Assembly (NCBI RefSeq): GCF_001438805.1
Contig: NZ_JQCF01000011.1
Location: 1 to 64,000, forward strand
DNA from: Companilactobacillus kimchiensis
GTDB taxonomy: Bacteria; Bacillota; Bacilli; Lactobacillales; Lactobacillaceae
DNA: 64,000 nucleotides
Reading direction: 5' to 3'
Shown in pieces: positions 19,561 to 28,411 of the stretch. How positions within the stretch are numbered: position 1 is the stretch's first letter; each line of letters starts with the position of its first letter. The position numbers and the translations under genes are program-made. The notes below the pieces were generated by a model that saw only the letters and a list, made by a program, of their open reading frames with translations, was not told where the DNA came from and ran no database searches.

Positions 19561-19683
19561 AACGAGCTACACAGGAGCAACTCCTTCCGGTTAGCAGGAT
19601 ATCCCAAATCGCCCACGAAGTACGTGCGCAATTCGTGATATCCTGCTAACCCTCGGGAGCTGACCGCCCGTGCTCCGCTCTCC
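19561..19683 (-). repeat. Structured intergenic repeat, subtype I, copy A
   Basis: Read on the minus strand it opens GAGAGCGGAGCA and closes with GCTCGTTT. Nested stems are: base GAGC/GCTC, then CACGGGC/GCTCCTG (one mismatch), CTCC/GGAG, and a perfect 15-bp stem whose outer end is GGTTAGCAGG/CCTGCTAACC. Shared unpaired boxes are GGTCAG on the 5' side and CGGAAG on the 3' side. It lies in tandem behind copy B downstream of manA and is very similar to the copy at 44225-44344. Confidence 0.8.
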
Positions 19684-19690
19684 ATTTTAA

Positions 19691-19811
19691 AACGAACTAC
19701 AAACGACAGATTCCTGTGCTTTGCTACGCTCCAAGAATTACACGCAAAACCGGCGTGTAATTCTTGGAGTTAGGCAAATGCTCAGAATCTAAACGTCGTT
19801 TTCCGCTCTCT
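19691..19811 (-). repeat. Structured intergenic repeat, subtype II, copy B (abuts manA stop)
   Basis: On the minus strand this unit starts inside the manA stop codon (TAG then AGAGCGGA) and ends TTCGTTTT. Stems by hand: AAACGAC/GTCGTTT, AGATTC/GAATCT, and a perfect 17-bp stem (CTCCAAGAATTACACGC with its complement). The architecture parallels subtype I although the sequences inside the stems differ. The segment GTTTAG-ATTC-TGAGCATTTG is shared with the copy downstream of yaaL. Confidence 0.8.
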
Positions 19812-20778
19812 ACTCTTCTCCAGATTCTGAAGCGATGATATCCAGATCTCCAGCAAGTGTCCATTCGTTGACTGTAGCAGGAACAATCAAATGTGTTCCT
19901 TTCTTCAAATCATAGTCTTTGCCATCAACGGTAATCTTACCTTCTCCATCAAGAACTGAGATCAAGGTATATTTACCAATTTGGTGTTGTAGTTGAACTG
20001 GTTCTTGAATTTCCCAATGATATACTGAGAAAAATGGTGAAACTGGTGGTTGAACGAAGGTAGTAAATTTATTCTTACCAACTTGTTTTGATTCAATATC
20101 TAACTTTGGATCTTGGTGAGGAACGGTAATTGTGTCTTCTGATTGTTTGATATGAAGTTCACGTTTTTTACCAGTTGACTTCTCGACACGATCATAATCA
20201 TACAAACGATAAGTTGTATCACTACTTTGTTGTGTTTCCAAAGCCATGATTCCTTTATTCAAGGCATGAACGGTTCCACTTGGTACATAGTAAAATTCAC
20301 CCTTCTTAACTGGTACTTTTCTCAAAAGATGTTCCCAGTCGCCGGATTCGATCATTTGATCTAGTTCAGCTTTATTCTTGGCATTGTGACCATAGATAAG
20401 ATATGAACCTGGTTCAGCGTCAATGATGTACCAGCATTCAGTCTTACCTAATTCGTGTTCATGTTCAGCGGCATAAGCATTGTCGGGGTGAACTTGAACA
20501 GAAAGGCTGGCATTGGCATCCAAAATTTTAGTTAACATTGGAAAGACTTTACCTTTAGGATTACCAAATAGTTCACTATGGTTCTTCCATAGATCATCAA
20601 CATATTGACCAGCAAATTCACCATTCTCAACTTCTGATCTGCCATGTGGATGTCCTGAAATAGCCCAACATTCACCAATAGTACCATCTGGAATATTATA
20701 ACCGAACTTAGTTTCTAATTTTCTGCCACCCCAAATTTTTTCATGGAATACTGGCTTCAAAAATAATGGCTCACTCAT
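19810..20778 (-). CDS. manA: Mannose-6-phosphate isomerase, class I
   Basis: A 322-residue cupin enzyme interconverting mannose-6-phosphate and fructose-6-phosphate. Seen are the zinc-binding region with QVHPDN, the KTECWYII turn, the YVPSGTVHAL motif and a second cupin-like half ending in a GTHLIVPA strand. The start at 20778 follows GGGGGAAA; a slightly longer reading from 20793 would overlap that site. The gene is 18 nt downstream of rex and may be co-transcribed. Its TAG stop is fused to the first bases of a structured repeat. Confidence 0.96.
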   Translation of the reverse strand: MSEPLFLKPVFHEKIWGGRKLETKFGYNIPDGTIGECWAISGHPHGRSEVENGEFAGQYVDDLWKNHSELFGNPKGKVFPMLTKILDANASLSVQVHPDNAYAAEHEHELGKTECWYIIDAEPGSYLIYGHNAKNKAELDQMIESGDWEHLLRKVPVKKGEFYYVPSGTVHALNKGIMALETQQSSDTTYRLYDYDRVEKSTGKKRELHIKQSEDTITVPHQDPKLDIESKQVGKNKFTTFVQPPVSPFFSVYHWEIQEPVQLQHQIGKYTLISVLDGEGKITVDGKDYDLKKGTHLIVPATVNEWTLAGDLDIIASESGEE

Positions 20779-20796
20779 AGAAATTTCCCCCAAAAT

Positions 20797-21447
20797 TTAG
20801 TTTGTTTCTTCTGTTGTCGACTTATCACGGTCTAAGAAGAAGATCAGTGTCTGCAATTCATTTGCTAAATCAACATAATGAACTCGGATACTATTTGGAA
20901 CGTTGATAATAACTGGTGTAAAGTTCAAAATTCCACGAACTCCAGCCTCAGCCAATAAGTCAGCTGTCGTCTGAGCGGCATTTGAAGAAACCGTCAAAAT
21001 ACAAACATCAATTTGTTGTAAATTAAGTTGTTCTTTTAATTCACTAATGTTGTAAACGGGTACGCCACTCTTAACTGTCCCAACAATTTCTTTATTTATA
21101 TCAAAAGCTGCGGCAATTCGAACATTATTTGTCCGAGAAAAGTTATAATTTAGTAAGGCGTTACCTAAATTACCGACACCAACTAAGGCTACATTGGTCC
21201 GTTTATCCTGATTTAGTAGTTTTTTAAAGAAAGACACTAAATCGCTTACATCGTAGCCATATCCACGTTTTCCAAGTGCTCCTAGATATGAAAAGTCACG
21301 TCTAATTGTAGCACTATCTATTTTGACCCCTTCTGATAGTTCGCCAGAGGAGATTTTTTTTGTTCCTTCATCCTTTAGGAATTGGAAGTATCGATAATAA
21401 ATCGGTAAACGTTTTATCGTTGCGTTTGGAACTGTTGTTTTTGTCAT
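20797..21447 (-). CDS. rex: Redox-sensing transcriptional repressor Rex
   Basis: A 216-residue Rex. The N-terminal winged helix carries SSGELSEGVKIDSATIRRDFSYLG with the DNA-recognition arginines; the Rossmann fold follows with VALVGVGNLGNALLNY, the NAD(H)-binding glycine-rich loop. Rex binds DNA when NADH is low and leaves when NADH rises, so fermentation genes respond to redox state. It lies upstream of manA on the minus strand and is divergent from the ABC-F gene, an arrangement seen in other lactobacilli. Confidence 0.97.
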   Translation of the reverse strand: MTKTTVPNATIKRLPIYYRYFQFLKDEGTKKISSGELSEGVKIDSATIRRDFSYLGALGKRGYGYDVSDLVSFFKKLLNQDKRTNVALVGVGNLGNALLNYNFSRTNNVRIAAAFDINKEIVGTVKSGVPVYNISELKEQLNLQQIDVCILTVSSNAAQTTADLLAEAGVRGILNFTPVIINVPNSIRVHYVDLANELQTLIFFLDRDKSTTEETN

Positions 21448-21584
21448 AATTTACCACCATATGTGTTTCATTTCACTAACATTTATAGTAAATAAAAATC
21501 ACTGAAAACGCAATACGTTAATGCTATAAAGACATAAATTATTAATTAATGATAAAATTGTGAATATGATAAAGGAGTATTAAC

Positions 21585-23498
21585 TTGATTTTATTACAAG
21601 CACAAAGCATTACTAAAAATTTCGGTACCAAAAAACTTTTCTCAAACGTCAGTTTTGAGATTCAAGACAACAGCCGCATTGGTTTAGTCGGTCGAAATGG
21701 AGTTGGTAAATCAACCCTTTTGAAGATTATTTCTGACCAAGAAAATTATAACGATGGTAATATTGCCCTCAAAAAGGACACTAATATCGGTTATTTGGCT
21801 CAGGATTCTGGACTAAATAGTGATAATGAAATTTTTTCTGAAATGGAAAAGGTTTTCGACTACCTAAAGGCTCAAGAGAAAAAGATGCATGCTCTTGAAG
21901 AAAAATTAGCTGATCCAACGGTCGATGATTACGATGAGATCTTGAAACAATATGATCAACTTCAAAATACCTTCCGCCAAGAAAACGGTTATGGTTATCA
22001 ATCAGAGATTCGAAGTGTCCTCAAAGGATTTGGTTTTGACGAGGACGTTTGGCATGCCAAGATCTCGACTCTCTCCGGTGGTGAAAGATCTCGTTTAGCG
22101 ATGTCAAAGATGCTCTTGGAACATCACGACATTCTCTTGCTGGATGAACCAACTAACCATTTGGATATCACTACTGTTGAATGGTTAGAAAACTATCTCA
22201 AGGGTTACCGAGGAGCCTTAGTCATCGTTTCTCATGATCAATATTTCCTTGATAAAGTCGTCACAGAAATTGTTGAGATCAACCAGCACTCTTCAACTCA
22301 CTATTCTGGTAACTACACTTTCTATCTTGAAGAAAAGAAGAAAAATCAGGATGTTGCCTGGAAACATTACGAAGAACAACAAGCTGAGATCAAAAAAACT
22401 GAGGAATATATTCAAAAGAATATTGTACGAGCTTCAACTACCAAAATGGCTCAAAGTCGTCGTAAGAAGTTGGAAAGCATGGATATTTTGGATCGCCCTG
22501 GTAGCGACCAAGGTTCAGTGCACTTCTCCTTTGATATTGATAAAGCCAGCGGCAATGACGTTTTGCTAGTTAAGGACGCTGCCATCGGTTATGACGATCA
22601 TATCATGTCGGAGCCAATCAATCTTGATATCAAAAAAGGTGAACGAGTGGGTATTATTGGACCTAACGGTATCGGTAAATCAACTTTCCTCAAATCAATT
22701 TTAGGTATGATTCCAATGATCAAAGGAACTTCCCAATTTGGTGCCAATGTTGAAGTTGGTTATTATGATCAGAATTTGAAGAATCTTGATCCGAAAAAAG
22801 ACGTTCTTCATGAAATTTGGGATCGTTATCCCCGACTCGATGAACAAGTTATCCGTAACAAATTAGGTGCTTTCCTGTTCAGTGGTGATGATGTTCTAAA
22901 ACCAGTTGCCGGTCTATCAGGTGGTGAAAAAGCTCGTCTGACTTTGACTAAACTATCAATGGAAAATGATAACTTCTTAGTCATGGACGAACCAACTAAC
23001 CATTTGGATATCGACAGTAAGGAAGTTTTAGAAGATGCCTTAAAGAGTTTTGAGGGAACTGTTTTGTTTGTTTCCCATGACCGTTATCTTCTAAACACCT
23101 TAGCTGACCGAATCGTTGATATTGGTGACCACGGTAGTACCATTTATCTTGGCGATTACGATTACTACGTTGAAAAGACTACAGTGGCACCTACTGAAGA
23201 AGAACACAAAACTTCTAATGTCAGTGAAAAGAAGATTCAATATCAACAATCCAAGGAACAACAAAAACAAGAACGTAAATTACGTCGCCAAGTTGAGGAC
23301 CTTGAAAATAAATTGGCCGAATTAGAAACTAAGAACAATGCCATTCAAAAAGAAATGACTAAAGATGAAAATCTAACTTCTTACAGTAAATTAGGTGACC
23401 TTCAAAAAGAACTTGAGGAAAATAAAACTCAACAAGATAAGATTGAAGAAGAATGGACTGAAAAATCAATTGAACTAGAGGATTTTAATAACAACTAA
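21585..23498 (+). CDS. ABC-F family ATP-binding protein (YdiF/Uup-like)
   Basis: A 637-residue soluble protein with two ABC ATPase domains and no membrane segment. Domain 1 has GRNGVGKST (about residues 36-44) and LSGGERSRLAMSK with LLLDEPTNHLD; domain 2 has GPNGIGKST and LSGGEKARLTLTK with LVMDEPTNHLD. A charged linker joins them and a lysine-rich coiled coil forms the C-terminus (about 545-637). These features fit the YdiF/Uup type, which act on ribosomes; antibiotic-resistance function is not implied. It starts at a TTG after AAAGGAG. Confidence 0.93.
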   Translation: MILLQAQSITKNFGTKKLFSNVSFEIQDNSRIGLVGRNGVGKSTLLKIISDQENYNDGNIALKKDTNIGYLAQDSGLNSDNEIFSEMEKVFDYLKAQEKKMHALEEKLADPTVDDYDEILKQYDQLQNTFRQENGYGYQSEIRSVLKGFGFDEDVWHAKISTLSGGERSRLAMSKMLLEHHDILLLDEPTNHLDITTVEWLENYLKGYRGALVIVSHDQYFLDKVVTEIVEINQHSSTHYSGNYTFYLEEKKKNQDVAWKHYEEQQAEIKKTEEYIQKNIVRASTTKMAQSRRKKLESMDILDRPGSDQGSVHFSFDIDKASGNDVLLVKDAAIGYDDHIMSEPINLDIKKGERVGIIGPNGIGKSTFLKSILGMIPMIKGTSQFGANVEVGYYDQNLKNLDPKKDVLHEIWDRYPRLDEQVIRNKLGAFLFSGDDVLKPVAGLSGGEKARLTLTKLSMENDNFLVMDEPTNHLDIDSKEVLEDALKSFEGTVLFVSHDRYLLNTLADRIVDIGDHGSTIYLGDYDYYVEKTTVAPTEEEHKTSNVSEKKIQYQQSKEQQKQERKLRRQVEDLENKLAELETKNNAIQKEMTKDENLTSYSKLGDLQKELEENKTQQDKIEEEWTEKSIELEDFNNN

Positions 23499-23502
23499 GA
23501 CT

Positions 23503-23527
23503 AAGTAGACTACAGGTCTACTTTTTT
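23503..23527 (+). terminator. Terminator after the ABC-F gene
   Basis: AAGTAGAC pairs with GTCTACTT across a five-base loop and runs into TTTTTT, five bases after the stop codon. Confidence 0.85.
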
Positions 23528-23587
23528 CTTGCCATGGATTAACTAATTTGATAACTTGAATAAAATGACTTTTGTAAAAGAGGTCCA

Positions 23588-24439
23588 ATGAAAACAAAAA
23601 AAGATAGTATTTTAAGCAGATTCATTAAAGGAATCATCATCGCATTAGGCTTTATTCTGCCAGGGGTTTCTGGTGGAGTATTAGCTGCCATCTTGGGTAT
23701 CTATGAACGGCTGCTGAGTTTTATGGCTCACATCAGAACCAATTTCAAAGCCAACTTGCTCTATTTTTTACCAGTTGGTATTGGTGGGATTGTCGGCATC
23801 GGATTATTATCACAGCCACTTGATTTTCTCTTGGAACATTATCAAGTCATCGTTCTTTGGGGATTTGCGGGAACTATTCTGGGCACTTTACCGACCCTAA
23901 TTCGTGAATCAACTTCTAGAACTAAACGAGATAAAATCGATTTATTCTGGTTCTTTGGTATGTTGATTGGCGGCGGTTTGTTCCTCTTCTTCATGAATCA
24001 AATCTTCGGTACCATTCCTGCTAATTTCTTAGGTTTCGTGATTGCTGGCATCTTGATTGCCCTAGGAGTTCTTGTTCCTGGACTCAGTCCTTCCAACCTT
24101 TTGATAATTTTAGGTCTGTACTCACCGATGCTTCAAGGATTTAAAGATTTTGATCTCATGGTTTTTCTACCAATTGCTCTTGGTGGAATTATTTCGATTT
24201 TAACTTTTTCCAAAGCTATGGAGAGTTTAATCAAATATCATCACTCGCGGGTTTATCACTTTATCCTGGGAATTGTTTTAGCTAGTACTATCTTGATATT
24301 AGTACCTAATCCCCACCTTGCAGACAGTATCTCCTATCGCGGTATCACGCCAATAGATATGTTACTGAGTATTATCTTTTTCATTCTTGGCTGTATTCTG
24401 GCCCTTTGGATGAGTAAATTAGAGGACCAATATAAATAG
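23588..24439 (+). CDS. DUF368 family membrane protein
   Basis: A 283-residue protein with about eight membrane segments and the DUF368 signature near the start, where IALGFILPGVSGGVLAAILGIYERLL is found in pieces, repeated in the second half as LVPGLSPSNLLIILGLYSPML. The two-fold PG(V/L)S repeat suggests an internal duplication typical of the family. DUF368 proteins have lately been linked to undecaprenyl-phosphate translocation; I give that as possible family knowledge, not shown here. The ATG follows AAAGAGG. It is transcribed alone. Confidence 0.88.
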   Translation: MKTKKDSILSRFIKGIIIALGFILPGVSGGVLAAILGIYERLLSFMAHIRTNFKANLLYFLPVGIGGIVGIGLLSQPLDFLLEHYQVIVLWGFAGTILGTLPTLIRESTSRTKRDKIDLFWFFGMLIGGGLFLFFMNQIFGTIPANFLGFVIAGILIALGVLVPGLSPSNLLIILGLYSPMLQGFKDFDLMVFLPIALGGIISILTFSKAMESLIKYHHSRVYHFILGIVLASTILILVPNPHLADSISYRGITPIDMLLSIIFFILGCILALWMSKLEDQYK

Positions 24440-24468
24440 CGTTGAGATTAAATTCTCAACGCTATTTT
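24435..24468. terminator. Bidirectional terminator between convergent genes
   Basis: AAATAGCGTTGAGA and TCTCAACGCTATTT pair around a six-base loop with T-runs in both directions. It sits between the DUF368 gene and the convergent gene at 24462 and overlaps the latter's last codons. Confidence 0.85.
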
Positions 24469-25172
24469 TGTAGATATTCACTTTTTATTTGATATGAAGT
24501 GGTCATATGATCATCTTCAATAGTTCTGATCGAATTAGAATATTGATTTTCAAAAGTAGCATTATTCCCAGCCTTTAAAACATCAATTCCCAATAAATCT
24601 TGATAATGCAATACCTGCTTCATCGTAAATTGATTGCCTGACATTAAACCCAAGATTGGAAAATCGTTGATCTGTTCAGTTACAAAACGCATAACATTTG
24701 AAAAAGTAACTTCATTATTATTTTTTGGATTGGCACGATATTGAGAGATTGCTGTATTCCTAAATTTAAAATCAACTGGATCATTTAGTCCACTACCCCA
24801 AGGTAAATCCCAAGTTAGCGTCTGACGATTATATTTAACTCGATGCCAAGCTTCATAATTCATTGATGAGAACGTGTTTTGGTTTGATTCAAAAATAACT
24901 GCAACATAATCATACACGACTGTTCCCTTTTCAAAAGTTACATTTACAAAGGGAATAAAGATATGATTTTCATCAATATAAGTATTAAAGTCAATCACCT
25001 TTTCCAATATATAAGTCCGCACATCATCAAAATCTGCATCCCTTTTTTGAACATATTGAAATGAGGGTACCTCATAAACATGGTTTTCATTGTTTAAAGT
25101 CTTTGTAAAAATATTATCAGTTTGATCATCGTACTTCAAAATGACATATGAAATTTTAGTTTTGGTTTTCAT
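24462..25172 (-). CDS. Hypothetical protein, possibly a degenerate Nudix-related (NrtR-like) protein
   Basis: A 236-residue soluble protein I do not recognise with certainty. The start at 25172 follows GAGGGG. The first 150 residues could be a Nudix-like alpha/beta fold, but the catalytic Nudix box is absent. Residues about 165-210 include ILGLMSGNQFTMKQVLHYQDLLGID in pieces, which resembles the winged-helix start of Nudix-linked regulators (FTL-x-x-x-Q-x-x-Y-E). If so it would be a regulator sensing a nucleotide. The evidence is only motif resemblance. It lies alone between convergent and tandem terminators. Confidence 0.55.
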   Translation of the reverse strand: MKTKTKISYVILKYDDQTDNIFTKTLNNENHVYEVPSFQYVQKRDADFDDVRTYILEKVIDFNTYIDENHIFIPFVNVTFEKGTVVYDYVAVIFESNQNTFSSMNYEAWHRVKYNRQTLTWDLPWGSGLNDPVDFKFRNTAISQYRANPKNNNEVTFSNVMRFVTEQINDFPILGLMSGNQFTMKQVLHYQDLLGIDVLKAGNNATFENQYSNSIRTIEDDHMTTSYQIKSEYLQK

Positions 25173-25302
25173 AAAAACACCCCTCACTATTTTTACCACA
25201 ACTCGAATGGTTATTTAACAGTTTTCGTTAAATAATTCTATTTAACTCATTATAATTCTTTAGATTATTAAAAGTGAAAAAAATAATTTTTATTATGGCA
25301 AT

Positions 25303-25330
25303 AAAAAAGCCATCGAATTTTATCGATAGC
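25303..25330 (-). terminator. Terminator of the tsaB-rimI-tsaD operon
   Basis: GCTATCGA pairs with TCGATGGC (one mismatch) on the minus strand and is followed by TTTTTTATT, nine bases after the tsaD stop. Confidence 0.8.
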
Positions 25331-25338
25331 AAGTTTAA

Positions 25339-26361
25339 TTATTCCATATCAAAATCCAAACTAGGATCAGCATTCAAATCCAAGTCAGCAAAATCCTTTT
25401 TATCATATTGGATCTGAGCCATGGCCCCAATCATTGCTGCATTATCACCACATAATCTCAATGGAGGGAAAACTAATTCCATATCCATATTACGTTTCTT
25501 CATTTCAGCAGCTAATCGTTGACGTAAGCCCTGGTTAGCTGAAACTCCACCAGCCACGATCAATTGTTTAACTGGATGTTGTTTTAAAGCCTTAAATGTT
25601 TTGTTAACTAAAATATCCAAAACTGCTCCCTGGAAACTGGCAGCCAAATCATCCTTATTAAGTTCCTCATCGATTTGATCAGCATGATGGACTCGATTAA
25701 TAAAAGCACTCTTTAAGCCACTGAAACTAAAGTCCAAATTATCTTCCTTAACCATAGCTCTTGGAAAATCAAAGGTATCATTCCCAATAGCAGCCATCTG
25801 ATCGACTTTCTTACCGGCTGGATAGTTGATACCTAGTACCCGTCCAATCTTGTCATAGGCCTCACCAACGGCATCATCGCGGGTATCTCCTAGAGTATGG
25901 AACTCTCCCGGTGCAGTTACTAAAACAAGTTCGGTATGTCCACCAGAAACTAATAAGGCCATAAATGGATATTGTAGTTCAGTTACAAAATTAGCCGAAT
26001 AGATATGTCCTGCTAAGTGATTAACTTTGATCAAAGGTAAATTGTGGGCGAAAGCCACTGTTTTAGCAGCCATGATTCCAATTAAAAGCGAGCCAACTAA
26101 TCCAGGACCGTAAGTTACCGCCACAGCGTCAAGATCTTCATAACCAACTTTAGCCTCATCCAAAGCTAAATTGATACATTTAGTAACTTCTTCAACGTGA
26201 TGTCGACTGGCAACTTCCGGTACGACTCCCCCAAAACGTTGATGACTCTTTATTTGTGTTGCAATAATATTAGATAAGATTTCCTTACCATTCTTGATAA
26301 TTGCAACAGATGTTTCGTCACAGCTACTTTCGAATGACATTATTAATGTATCTTTTTCCAC
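25339..26361 (-). CDS. tsaD: tRNA N6-adenosine threonylcarbamoyltransferase TsaD
   Basis: A 340-residue Kae1/Qri7-family enzyme that transfers threonylcarbamoyl to A37 of ANN-decoding tRNAs. The start is a GTG at 26361 with AAGGAG six bases upstream; longer readings would overlap rimI. Seen are [12 protein letters not shown], the metal-binding [19 protein letters not shown] and the C-terminal GDNAAMIG. It acts with TsaB (third gene upstream in this operon), TsaE and TsaC. tsaB-rimI-tsaD is the common Firmicutes arrangement, here with 10-nt spacing after rimI. Confidence 0.98.
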   Translation of the reverse strand: MEKDTLIMSFESSCDETSVAIIKNGKEILSNIIATQIKSHQRFGGVVPEVASRHHVEEVTKCINLALDEAKVGYEDLDAVAVTYGPGLVGSLLIGIMAAKTVAFAHNLPLIKVNHLAGHIYSANFVTELQYPFMALLVSGGHTELVLVTAPGEFHTLGDTRDDAVGEAYDKIGRVLGINYPAGKKVDQMAAIGNDTFDFPRAMVKEDNLDFSFSGLKSAFINRVHHADQIDEELNKDDLAASFQGAVLDILVNKTFKALKQHPVKQLIVAGGVSANQGLRQRLAAEMKKRNMDMELVFPPLRLCGDNAAMIGAMAQIQYDKKDFADLDLNADPSLDFDME

Positions 26362-26371
26362 AATATTCTCC

Positions 26372-26911
26372 TTACAGATCAACAATCATTTCTAACGCAT
26401 CGTGATGATTTCTAAAATAATACTTTTTATGCACAGTTTTTACTTTAAACCCAAACGCATCATAGAGCGTCAAGGCCGACTTATTTGTCACATCAACTTC
26501 CAATGACATCTTAGCGTATTTTCTATCACGACAATATTTAAAAGCCTCGTTCAATAAAAGATGGCCAATTCCCATACTTTGATAATCAATATGGACTGCC
26601 AAATTAGTAATATGTGATTCAGCCTGACTTCCCAAAGAAATTCCAATAAAAGCAATCACCTTTTCATCATCGACCAATGACAAATAAAGAGCGTTTTTAT
26701 TATCGATTTCCATTCTGACAATATCAATAGGCCAAGGTACTGGAATCGGATAAATAGTTTCTTGAATCTGCATAAATTCAATTGCATCACTGGGTAAAGC
26801 TTTTCTTAAAGTAAAATCTTGATCCTCAATCGTTACCAATTTTTCTTCAAAATCAAATTTCGTCGTCTTATTTAAAAATAAACTCTTAAACTTCTTCAAC
26901 ATAGGAAACAT
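26372..26911 (-). CDS. rimI: Ribosomal-protein-alanine N-acetyltransferase RimI-like
   Basis: A GNAT-fold acetyltransferase of about 179 residues between tsaB and tsaD, the classic position of rimI. The acetyl-CoA binding motif is QSMGIGHLL, followed by the typical [19 protein letters not shown]. The start is uncertain: the ATG at 26911 follows AAGGACG, another at 26902 encodes MLKKFK, and longer frames up to 26947 exist. With the preferred start it overlaps the end of tsaB by 26 nt. RimI modifies ribosomal protein S18 in E. coli; the substrate here is not known. Confidence 0.88.
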   Translation of the reverse strand: MFPMLKKFKSLFLNKTTKFDFEEKLVTIEDQDFTLRKALPSDAIEFMQIQETIYPIPVPWPIDIVRMEIDNKNALYLSLVDDEKVIAFIGISLGSQAESHITNLAVHIDYQSMGIGHLLLNEAFKYCRDRKYAKMSLEVDVTNKSALTLYDAFGFKVKTVHKKYYFRNHHDALEMIVDL

Positions 26912-27608
26912 TGCCGTCGTCCTTATGTCCTTTTGCATACCAATCATGTTCAGCTTGTGTCAAACGTAAATATGTTGGTATAAAATCATCGACATCCTCA
27001 ACTGGTTTGATAGTTTCAGCTAATTTGGCCAATTTAGCAGCATCAGGCAATGAATTTTCAGTTGTAATAACTTTCGCATTTGGAAATTGATTTTGAATTA
27101 ATTCTTGTAGTCTTGGTGTAGCGTTGATAAACTCCAAACTATTCTCATCATAATTTTTTAATAATTCAAATAATTTTTCCATTGAAGTATGTTGATCTTC
27201 AATAACATTTTCCAATTTATTGCCAACTGCCTTGTATACTCCGGCAAAAGCATTGTCATTTCTAGCATCCATTAATGGAATTAAAATATGCTCTTGATCC
27301 CCATCAGCAGCCAAAAGTTGCAAACTAGAAACTCCCACCAAATTCTTAGAAAGGGTATCAGCCAAAGTCTTGGCAACAGTAACGGCAATTCTAACCCCAG
27401 TGTATGAGCCGGGGCCCTTAGCAACAGCAATTAAATCAATGTCAGCAATTGTTAAGTCAGATTTTTTTAAAGCTTCTTTAATATCTGGCAAAATTGAAAT
27501 ACTGTGAGTTTTCTTTTCAGTCGACTCGGTATGTGCTAAAACCTTGCCGTCAACTACAACAGCAACAGATAGCGGTTTATTAGATGTATCAAACGCTAAT
27601 ATTTTCAT
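26886..27608 (-). CDS. tsaB: tRNA threonylcarbamoyladenosine biosynthesis protein TsaB
   Basis: A 240-residue TsaB (YeaZ). N-terminal ILAFDTSNKPLSVAVV, then VAKGPGSYTGVRIAVTVAKTLA, both diagnostic of the family. TsaB is an inactive TsaD paralog that scaffolds the t6A complex with TsaD and TsaE. First gene of the operon; its 3' end overlaps the start of rimI, so translation is probably coupled. Confidence 0.96.
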   Translation of the reverse strand: MKILAFDTSNKPLSVAVVVDGKVLAHTESTEKKTHSISILPDIKEALKKSDLTIADIDLIAVAKGPGSYTGVRIAVTVAKTLADTLSKNLVGVSSLQLLAADGDQEHILIPLMDARNDNAFAGVYKAVGNKLENVIEDQHTSMEKLFELLKNYDENSLEFINATPRLQELIQNQFPNAKVITTENSLPDAAKLAKLAETIKPVEDVDDFIPTYLRLTQAEHDWYAKGHKDDGNVSYVEEV

Positions 27609-27659
27609 AGTTATCCCTCATTCTTAATAAAACCTATTTTAACACAGAATTTTGTACAA

Positions 27660-27683
27660 AAAAAAACCGACCTATCGGCCGAT
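27660..27683 (-). terminator. Terminator of folT
   Basis: On the minus strand CGGCC and GGTCG pair around GATA, followed by nine T. The hairpin overlaps the folT stop codon. Confidence 0.75.
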
Positions 27684-28199
27684 TTTACTAAACTTCGAAT
27701 TATCGATCCAATGTAGGACGATATATAAAAGACCTGTTTGATAAACTAAACTAAATGCCTCTTTTGCAAGTCTTGGAATCAACAAAGCTGGATAAGGAAC
27801 GTTGGTCATCATATGAATCCACAAGGTGTTCAACCCGGTGTTAACAACAACTGTGATCAAAAGAACCGTTAGGAAACTTCTCCAGATCGTAACTTTGTGA
27901 TTATATAACATGAAACCATAGATTACTCCAGCTATTAAAGCAGAGAAGGTAAATCCAATGAAGAATCCACCAGCTGATGGCATAACGACATTGCTGATCA
28001 CATCAGCAATGACATTTGCAATTGCAGCCTTAAATGGTCCAAAATAATAACCCAATAATCCTATAGCGATGAAGCTGAATCCTACTTGTAAGGTATTACT
28101 ACCAAATGATAATTTTGATAAAACCATTTGCATTGCAATCAGCAATGCCATCCAAGTAACTTCTTGTACGCTAATTACTTTACTTCTACTACTGTTCAT
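27672..28199 (-). CDS. folT: Folate ECF transporter substrate-binding subunit FolT
   Basis: A 175-residue membrane protein with six predicted segments. It has the S-component look of ECF vitamin transporters: an early ALLIAMQMVLSKLSFG, then LQVGFSFIAIGLLGYYFGPFKAAIAN and a mid-protein GGFFIGFTFSALIAGVIYG. FolT binds folate and works with the shared EcfAA'T module encoded elsewhere. Substrate assignment is strengthened by the tetrahydrofolate riboswitch directly upstream. The start at 28199 follows GGGAG; longer frames would run through the riboswitch. Confidence 0.92.
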   Translation of the reverse strand: MNSSRSKVISVQEVTWMALLIAMQMVLSKLSFGSNTLQVGFSFIAIGLLGYYFGPFKAAIANVIADVISNVVMPSAGGFFIGFTFSALIAGVIYGFMLYNHKVTIWRSFLTVLLITVVVNTGLNTLWIHMMTNVPYPALLIPRLAKEAFSLVYQTGLLYIVLHWIDNSKFSKIGR

Positions 28200-28204
28200 A
28201 ATCG

Positions 28205-28350
28205 ACATCTCCCAAAGGAGCTGCCACCGAATATAGGCAAAAGAGACGTATATAAAGTGGCGAATGCGAATACAAGACCGCGAGAAAAGCTCTTTGTCCG
28301 ACGTCCACATTCCGTTCCGTCAGCACTTAACGCCTTGTATCCTACCCCAA
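28205..28350 (-). promoter_or_regulatory. Tetrahydrofolate (THF) riboswitch controlling folT
   Basis: On the minus strand the aptamer (about 28256-28350) shows the conserved GGCGTTAAGTG, GGAACGGAATGT and CGCGGT blocks joined by a perfect ATACAAG/CTTGTAT stem, and ends TTCGCATTCGCC. Between aptamer and start, CTCC-TTTG-GGAG forms a hairpin that hides the folT Shine-Dalgarno, so control is probably translational: folate binding would turn the transporter off. The aptamer identity rests on matching the known THF class; the switching mechanism is inferred. Confidence 0.88.
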
Positions 28351-28411
28351 AATTTAAGTACTCGTCTATAATATCACTATTTTTTCACTGAGCAAGTAGT
28401 TTGTTTGTAAA

